Source: Tubiluchus corallicola
Lineage: Eukaryota; Priapulida; Priapulimorpha; Priapulimorphida; Tubiluchidae
Reading direction: 5' to 3'
Assembly (NCBI GenBank): GCA_030141605.1
Contig: JAQGDQ010000087.1
Span: forward strand, 188,001 to 252,000
DNA: 64,000 bases
The notes below the pieces were generated by a model. That model was not told the origin of the DNA. It saw only the letters and a list, made by a program, of their open reading frames with translations, and made no database searches. Shown one piece after another: positions 56,955 through 64,000 of the stretch. Within the stretch, counting starts at the first letter, position 1, and the number at the start of each line of letters is the position of its first letter. A program made the translations under genes and the position numbers.

Positions 56955-57095
56955 CTCTCTCTCTTTTCTCCTCCTCCCCCTCTCTCTCCCTCTTTCTCTC
57001 ACTCTCCCTCCCTCTCTCTCTATCTCTTTCCTCCCTCCCTCTCTCTCTCTATCTCTTTCCTCCCTCCCTCTCTCTCCCCTCTCTCTCTGCCACAC
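56955..57095. repeat. Pyrimidine-rich CT/CTCC repeat
   Basis: Imperfect CT and CCCT units with a roughly 36-base internal duplication (ctatctctttcctccctccc). The surrounding open frames on both strands are repeat translations. Confidence 0.95.
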
Positions 57096-57099
57096 TTTT

Positions 57100-58415
57100 T
57101 ATCGTTCAATAGTCTTCTTTGCAACACTTCATACACTGATGCACGCCTGTATCTTCTAGCAGTTTTACGATTTCGTCTGTACAAATACAGTATCAACATT
57201 TCATCCACAACGAACAACGTCATTTTTTTAAAGTGACGTGAAAACCACTTTATATTTGAACAACGAGCCGTGTGGGAAACCACCCCACGTATAAACGGGC
57301 CATAAGCTTGGGCCCATTGACAAACTATAATGACAAAAAATGCAACATTTAGTAAAAACAGATCAAGCTTACGTGTTTATGTTCTCAAAATCTATTGCTG
57401 TTTGTCACAATATAACTAACACAACACTATGTTATTAAGATTACGTAATATTGACAGTTCATTACTTTGTTAATAACTATTCCATACATACACTTAAGCC
57501 CAATTTTGCAACGCGACCCAGAGACTATAGGCCTACCACTGACGTAAACGCACAGACGACTAGATATCGGCTTGCGGATCAAAGTTTTGCCTTGTCTGCA
57601 CTTATTATCAAAAAACCGTTAATCAAGTTAAACTTGGGCCCTTATTGTGCAAATAATCGTGTTCTTTTTCGCAGACCTACGTGCGAGGGTATACTTAACT
57701 CTGGCACTCTTGTAAGTCTGATTCAAACGAAATATTCGAACAAAAGGTGGGTCAAAATTGTGACTGCAAAAGGTCGAGTCGACCTAATAATTTTCAAGTC
57801 GACTACTGCAACTATAATGGGGCTAACTGAGCCTATATATTTTTACTGATACGGCGCATATTAAATAAAGAAAGCCTGTGTGACGTTTTGTAGCTATTTC
57901 GTTTCTATCACATGCAATTAGTTAAGAGGGCAAAGGATGCCAACTCGGGCAATATTGAGCAAAATTTGAAAAAAAATCAATTAAACTGCGAACTTTCCAT
58001 TCAGTAAAAAGGATGCGATTGTCAATCAACTGAAGCTGGCTTTTGCATTATATTTTTATCATGATTGTTTGCTTAATGAACGTGAATCTAGAGTTTAATA
58101 TGAAGTGTTTTCGATTTAACATAATAATAGCAGCCATTTAGGATCTTAGCATTTTATAAATCTGTTGCTTGAGATTGGCTGTTCTTGGCTCAAAATTGTT
58201 AAAATAATTTTTGATCAACCTAGCGGCTTTGTCCAGTCACACATCGAACACCATTATGTTGATCACAAGAAAACCTATCAGAGGTTTAATTAAAATTACG
58301 AGGAAACGAAAGCATCAGGGAACGTCAAGGTAAGGTTGGCAAAAAGCGTCAAGTAATGAATTTACTTTTTAAATTCAGAAAGCACAGATTCAGAAATAAT
58401 TTATCATTTTTTTTA
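57100..58415. other. Non-coding stretch
   Basis: A + strand frame of 132 codons at 57451-57849 has no recognisable motif or good splice context, and I do not call it a gene. Nothing else is seen. Confidence 0.4.
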
Positions 58416-58419
58416 ATTA

Positions 58420-59340
58420 AAGTTTATTTCAGCAAATATGCCATATAAAAGTTAAAATTTACACCAAAAACATAAGAAAGACTGCATGCTATACACTATT
58501 AAAGAGTTACGAAAATTTACAAAAAAATACAATAAAAATACATATAGAATTTAAAAATATAAAGCATCATTTAATCAGCCAGCGGTTACAACTTCGCGCC
58601 ATCTTCTAAATGTTCTACTATAAAATTACACATCAGTTTGGTGACAGATATAATTTACAATAAAATTTGCTGATCCAATCATTCTTGTTCTTAAACTATA
58701 GGCAGAGTGACGCGAAAATACTTTAAATGTGTTATATTATTTTCTGCACATATTGTAGAAGATGGCATATCATAAGCCATGAGATATCATGAGATGGCAT
58801 AACGCGTGAGAAACTTGTGAATAGCAACGTTGCAAGTGGTGTGGATTGTGATATTTGTATTAAACCATAAGTTATTACAGCATACGTTGCTACAGAATGA
58901 ACGAAATGGCATAGTTTTCACATTTTTGAACAAGAGTTAAGTTTAGTTAATAACATCTTAGATCTAGCTATTAGCAAACGATTTTGGTTATTTACGTCTA
59001 AATCATCAGAAAGACCATTAAAAAGCCAATAACTTATGGTTATTTTTATCACAGATTTCAGCACCGTCAAGAGTTACGTCTCCCTCAGTGATATGTCACA
59101 TATTATTCGGAATAAAATCTATGCGATAGTTTGAATAACGAAATAAAATATTTTGTGCAACGTTTGTATGGAGGGAGCTAATATGCACAAGTCATTAGCG
59201 TATAAAAGATGATTTGTACCAAGGTTACCATGATAATGATTTTCATGTATCTGCCGTAGATTTTGTACATTGCTGACCTGATACTGAGGAATCAGTCGCA
59301 AATACCGTTGTCCTGCGATCCACATAGCAATCCGGACCTA
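58420..59340 (-). mobile_element. Degenerate LINE with RT catalytic-region remnant
   Basis: Minus-strand translation at 59119-59325 contains HLLYANDLCILAPSIQTLHK, a variant of the reverse-transcriptase YADD box (here YAND). Farther along, around 58800-58990, SCSKNVKTMLF- and WFNTNITIHTTCNVAIHKFL-like blocks match the post-RT region of jockey-type elements. Numerous stops make it inactive; the left end resembles an A/T-rich 3' tail. Confidence 0.7.
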
Positions 59341-59634
59341 AAGAACTATATATCCTTTCATGTAAAACATATTATAAATTTTGTCTGTATCAACAGTTAC
59401 TGGCTCATTGGTCTGATATCCTTATTTTCAATGCACGAAGCATTTAAATTCGTACTTTGTACCTAAATCATGCAGTTTGTAAACACTGCTGCTTATATGC
59501 AGTAGCGTTTAGATAAGAATTGTTCACTGGAACAGATGCCGGTACTTTTTTCTGATTGTAAATGACAGCGAGTATTCACGTGTGTTCACACGTGTGTGTT
59601 GAAAAGGCAAGCCTAGGCGATAGAGTAAACACGG

Positions 59635-59675
59635 CCAGGCCCGGTTAGCTCAGTCAAGCATGATTCAAGGATTGC
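59635..59675 (+). repeat. tRNA-Lys-like 5' fragment (SINE-like)
   Basis: gcccggttagctcagtc matches the first part of tRNA-Lys (acceptor strand and A-box). The match is then lost, with no T-arm in place. It is consistent with a decayed tRNA-Lys-derived SINE. Confidence 0.45.
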
Positions 59676-59769
59676 ACTTTCTTCATGGATCTATTTAAAG
59701 AATGGCGCTCAAGTGGTCAGTCGTGTCACACATCGAAGTTGTCGTTCATTGTCGCCATGGACACAATCT

Positions 59770-60345
59770 AGAATTCATGTTAACTCGGAAACGCAGTTAG
59801 AATCACGAATCTCGCAAACTGGACACCAAGACTAGGAGCCCTGGCAATGATAATTGTGAAAGATCAAAGGCTCAAGGGACACAGGACATCGGTCAGTTCG
59901 AGCCATAATATTCAATACGCAGAAAACTAGAGTACATAGAATCAGGAAACCAGAAGGTGTAGACACCTGGGGTAGGGGCTCAACCACTGGTGCAGTCTAA
60001 AAGGAAACCAGAAGGTGTAGACACTTGGGGTAGGGGCTCAACCACTGGTGCAGTCTAAAAGGAAACCAGAAGGTGTAGACACCTGGGGTAGGGGCTCAAC
60101 CACTGGTGCAGTCTAAAAGGAAACCAGAAGGTGTAGACACCTGGGGTAGGGGCTCAACCACTGGTGCAGTCTAAAAGGAAACCAGAAGGTGTAGACACCT
60201 GGGGTAGGGGCTCAACCACTGGTGCAGTCTAAAAGGACCCCATATAGAAACTAAAATGTGAAAATTTTAGTGAAAGTGTGAAAGTAAGGGAAACTGCTCA
60301 ATCACACAAGTAAACTGCACTAGACCAGGCATACTCAAGTAACAA
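59770..60345. repeat. Dispersed repeat family 2, copy B (expanded core)
   Basis: It shares its left block (aattcatgttaactc), core (gtagacacctggggtagggg) and right block (gaccaggcata) with 25935-26310. Here the core has been amplified to five tandem units. Confidence 0.65.
59945..60234. repeat. 58-bp VNTR, five copies
   Basis: Units start ggaaaccagaaggtgtagac at 59945, 60003, 60061, 60119 and 60177. They are virtually identical (one C/T change in unit 2), indicating recent expansion or homogenisation. Confidence 0.97.
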
Positions 60346-60349
60346 GCAC

Positions 60350-63300
60350 GGTCAAGCTTGCAAAAATGGGAAAAGGCCAACCCAAGCTACATTATTGTAG
60401 CTATGTTTTGTTTATCCAGAATTCAGTTGTTTTATAAACCATGTAATTATAGATATCAGCTGATATCTGATGGTGACAATGGAAACGTGACAGTTTGACT
60501 AACAAAGTTGAAGAGGAAGCGGGAGAACAATTTTAGCGCAGCTGCTTCTAAAGGGGAACGCGTCAACCTATTTGTGGGAGACACATAGCTGAGTGGTTAC
60601 GGGTATGTGCTTATAGCCATCGACGTAAAAGTAAAGCCTCAGCATGCTCAGTACAATGGATAGTTAACAACCCGGAGAGCTATCTCTAGGCGCTTTTCGT
60701 TTGTTATATAGCTCCGTTCAGCCCTCGTCCGGCTATTTAACTCTTTGAGGACTGAAGATGTGAAGATGCTGAACGGCTTATCTAAGAAGATTATCTGAAA
60801 TAATTATCTTTGATATGACTAGATTCTAGAACTGGAACTAGATACTGTTGCCAGGTGCTGCATCACGGCTTGCAGAACACCAACGGTTATAAAAGCAAAT
60901 GCTGATAGTTTGGCGCCAAATTTCTTTGCTATCTAAGTAGCCATATGCCCAACATGAAAATGCTTAATACAATGGCATAAATCACAAATCCAGTTATTAG
61001 AGAAATTAGAGCTTTTGTGAATTTGTGACATTGGAGAAAATATGTATGTTAGATTAAAAAAACAAGCGATAAGCAAAATTATAAAATAATAACCTTATCA
61101 CGGAAGTGAACCTGTGACGTTCGGGACAGAAGAATACTTGCAGAGTATTAGCTGCAAACGTAACTGTATTTAATCATGATAAGCAAAATGATACAAAAAT
61201 GAGCATAAAATATTAACTGTAAGTACGCTGTACCGTACCAGTACGTGTGTATCATCAATCTCGCCTCCAGTGATATTTGTTTTAGATTTTTTTTTTGCTT
61301 GGTACAGAAGTCAGACATTTATATACATTTCGGTAAAGAACAAAGACTGTAATGTCTAGAAAGGGTGCACATTATTATCTTCAATATTTATTTTCTTAGA
61401 TACTTGTATGCAGGTATTTATGCTAGTAGTACATGAATTAGCTGAAAGCGATAAAAGATGAATTTAAAAACAGACAGGACAAGGTCAGCAGTTATTTGTC
61501 TATATACACGTATTAAATATAAGCTTGATGCCAAGATTTTCATTAGTAATGGTAAAAACCCACGATTAAATAAACTTTGTCGAGAACAACGCCAGTATGG
61601 CGCTTCTCGAGTAAAAGTGTTTACATTCATGGTTACATGGATCTGCCCTTGCAAACTTGTTTCATAGTATACATTTTTAAAACTGTATGTAAACTAGTTT
61701 TGGATTCATTCCCATGTTGCCGTATAATCACGTGCATATAGGCTTCCGTCTCAGAAGGTATGTGTAGTTATAATCTTGCAAAAAATTGTTTAGCTAGCTT
61801 GGGGTGTCATACCATCACGTTATGGCACTCCCCCCTCCCTCCTTATCGAGGATAATCAGTAGCCAGTTCTCAGTGTGTAGTCGTTATATTTGTATTTTGT
61901 AGTGTTTATGAAAATTACTTCACTCATGCTCATTTTGACGTAGTCGTTAATTTAATGTAGCTAATAGCTCATACATAGCATTTAGCTGCATTTATTCGAT
62001 TCGCCGCTATCATGTAATCATTCTTTTCCATATAACCATTGTAAATATCCCTTGTTAAATCTTCGTGTAATGTTAAAATAACTATGCGCATATTTCTTGT
62101 TGTTGTTTCTATATATTTCTTGTTTTCTATAAACGGCAATCATATATTTGCACCTCGCAAACGTGGACTTGAACTTCAAATCATAAGGTAGTTCAGTCGC
62201 CCAATGATTGCTTTCCCCTTTTTTATAAAGAGCTAAAATTTCGAAAATATTTACAAAAAAAAACAGAAATCTAATTCGCGTTCGCGACAAATTTTGATTC
62301 CGAACTGGAAAGACAGGAAACGTAAAAACATGGGACAGTCTGAATTTGAACATGGATATGCTTGTCTAGCTATAAGAGATGTTTGAACTGCCATAACCAC
62401 CAGGAGACACGTGGCCTAGTAGTTAGACCCTGGTTCAATTCCAGTCTCTGTTCCAACTTTCCACATTTCCTGTCGTTCCAGTTTGGCATCAATATTTAAC
62501 TAATTACGTGTTTGTACCATCAACATTTTTATCTACAATCAAATGAAAATGTTAAAATAGAAGCGTTCGTAACAGTCAATTTGTTCCACTGGTTATGACG
62601 CCATTTTAAAACTTCTCGTTGACCTGTTGACCTGTGTATGTTGAGTGACCGGAGTCGATATGCAAGGACGTTAAAGGATACTGCAGGGAAAATAAAAAAC
62701 GGGAGCCAAACATTCCCTTCTATTTAAAAAATGGATTGGTAATTAGGAAATCATAAGCTCTCAGGTTCACAGTGAAGCATATTGGTCGTTACACCAGGTT
62801 CTGGCACCATAAATCATTTATTCTTGCGCTAATGTTTAACTCGCTTAAACTTTATCTCAGAAGGGATTCTATACATCATTCTTATCATAACATATAATCT
62901 ATGCACCGTAGCATGTGCCGCAGATATGGCTATGATTAATTATTGTTTGTTACTCTACTGAAACATTAAACATTTGCTGTGCTTTAGACTACCAAAAAAA
63001 AACATTAGCTGTTTGGATGTGGATGACAGGCGAAACTCTAACTTCAGCTTCGATTTTATATAAAGCACTACAGTTGCGAATTCTTTGCATAAATTTTGAT
63101 ATTATGTGTGTTTTTCAAATTGTTTATAATTTTATACAATACATTTACTTGTTTGCTATAATTATTAACTTGTCCATTCACATTAACTGCTGTTTACATG
63201 GAAAGCTATGCAATCCTATATGCGCATTTTTCAGTATTTTGTACAGCTAATCATTTTTGTAAGCTTATATATGCGTGGAATTTCAGTAAATCGAGACCAT

Positions 63301-64000
63301 AGTATTGTAATTTATTTTCACTATCATAAGAACTGGAACAGACAATTGTCAGAAGAACTAATAAAACAACATTATTTATTAATCAGTATTTTATAAAAAG
63401 GATTTTATGTTACACCATGTTAAGAAAGTTGTCATTACACATCCTCTTACCAAAGCTTAGACTAACAACAGCAAATATGGATCATGTACATTAGAAACAT
63501 GATCAATAATAGTATTTCTCAATATGAAAGACGGAGCCAAGACTGATGCTACTAATAATGTAAACTGGTATTGACTCTATACAGACTAGGTCAACTGAAG
63601 CCATGTGTTCAATAAGTCTCTTTAGCATGAGTAATAGCAATTAATTTAGACTGTAAAAATAAAATGGTTGGAAAATATTGACTAGTGGGCGCATTTTATT
63701 TCAAATTACCATGAATCATCATAATTAACTGTGTGAGATCCCGAACAAAATAACAGAGAATGCCTTAATGCGATGGTAATAAATTGACATGCTTTAGACT
63801 GTGAACTAATTTTAGCAAGAATAAAGCTAAAAATACAAACATTTTAAGAAATATTTTGGTCTACAATAGGCCTACATTGTAAATTAAAAACCCTTAACTA
63901 ACTACAAATAACACATGTTCAATGAACAGCTAAATGAATTAAATTCCTAATGAACTGAAAAGACTACAAATAATTGGAAAAAGGCCTATTCATATGAGAT
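60350..64000. other. Non-coding AT-rich stretch with tRNA-like scraps
   Basis: No gene is recognisable. Decayed Pol III box-like strings occur at 60588-60605 (tagctgagtggttacggg) and 62408-62450 (ggcctagtagttag followed directly by ggttcaattcc), suggesting old SINE copies. The short frames at 61418-61667, 62018-62353 and 63017-63396 have no known motif. Confidence 0.45.

Noticed and set aside
57451-57849. 132-codon + frame
   Set aside because: No recognised domain, no clear splice or poly(A) context; length is possible by chance in 64 kb. Transcript data could reverse this.
59945-60234. CRISPR-like regular repeat
   Set aside because: The 58-bp units are identical end to end, with no spacers; it is a VNTR.

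Overview
The window is AT-rich eukaryotic DNA with typical spliceosomal introns (GT-AG plus one GC-AG), long microsatellites, non-LTR retrotransposon remnants and small DNA transposons. It looks like a bilaterian invertebrate genome; the sequence does not fix the phylum.

One gene dominates: a liprin-alpha (PPFIA / SYD-2 family) gene on the + strand. Twenty-four coding exons run from 19436 to the stop codon at 50055-50057. Every exon joins its neighbours in frame and gives about 1168 residues: the N-terminal coiled coil, a low-complexity Ser/Pro linker with a conserved basic motif, and three SAM domains. The extreme N-terminus (roughly the first hundred residues in relatives) was not found and probably lies upstream, so 1-19435 may be first-intron or 5' flanking DNA. 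Liprin-alpha is a scaffold of presynaptic active zones and adhesion sites: its coiled coil self-associates and binds partners such as RIM and ELKS, and its SAM domains bind LAR-type receptor tyrosine phosphatases, CASK and liprin-beta.

Layout. 1-19435: non-coding, with a hAT-like element, LINE tails, long CT and TG repeats, a two-copy 0.5-kb repeat, a tRNA-like sequence and hairpins. 19436-50057: liprin-alpha. Its largest intron (24295-32431) holds a dispersed repeat and a LINE remnant; smaller introns hold two Tigger/pogo-like MITEs and a minisatellite packed with GTAAACA motifs. 50058 to about 53760: probable 3' UTR with two Pumilio-type sites and several AATAAA signals. 54715-55176 on the minus strand: a convergent unidentified ORF of 153 codons. 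56950-64000: repeats, including a jockey/CR1-like RT remnant, a tRNA-Lys-like fragment and a 58-bp VNTR inside a dispersed repeat that also occurs in the liprin intron.

I see no undescribed multi-gene system. The most interesting points are splicing features of liprin-alpha (GC-AG intron, 14-codon tandem acceptor, internal donor that would create a stop at the junction), the altered C-terminus, the forkhead-motif array and the repeat family with an expanded core.
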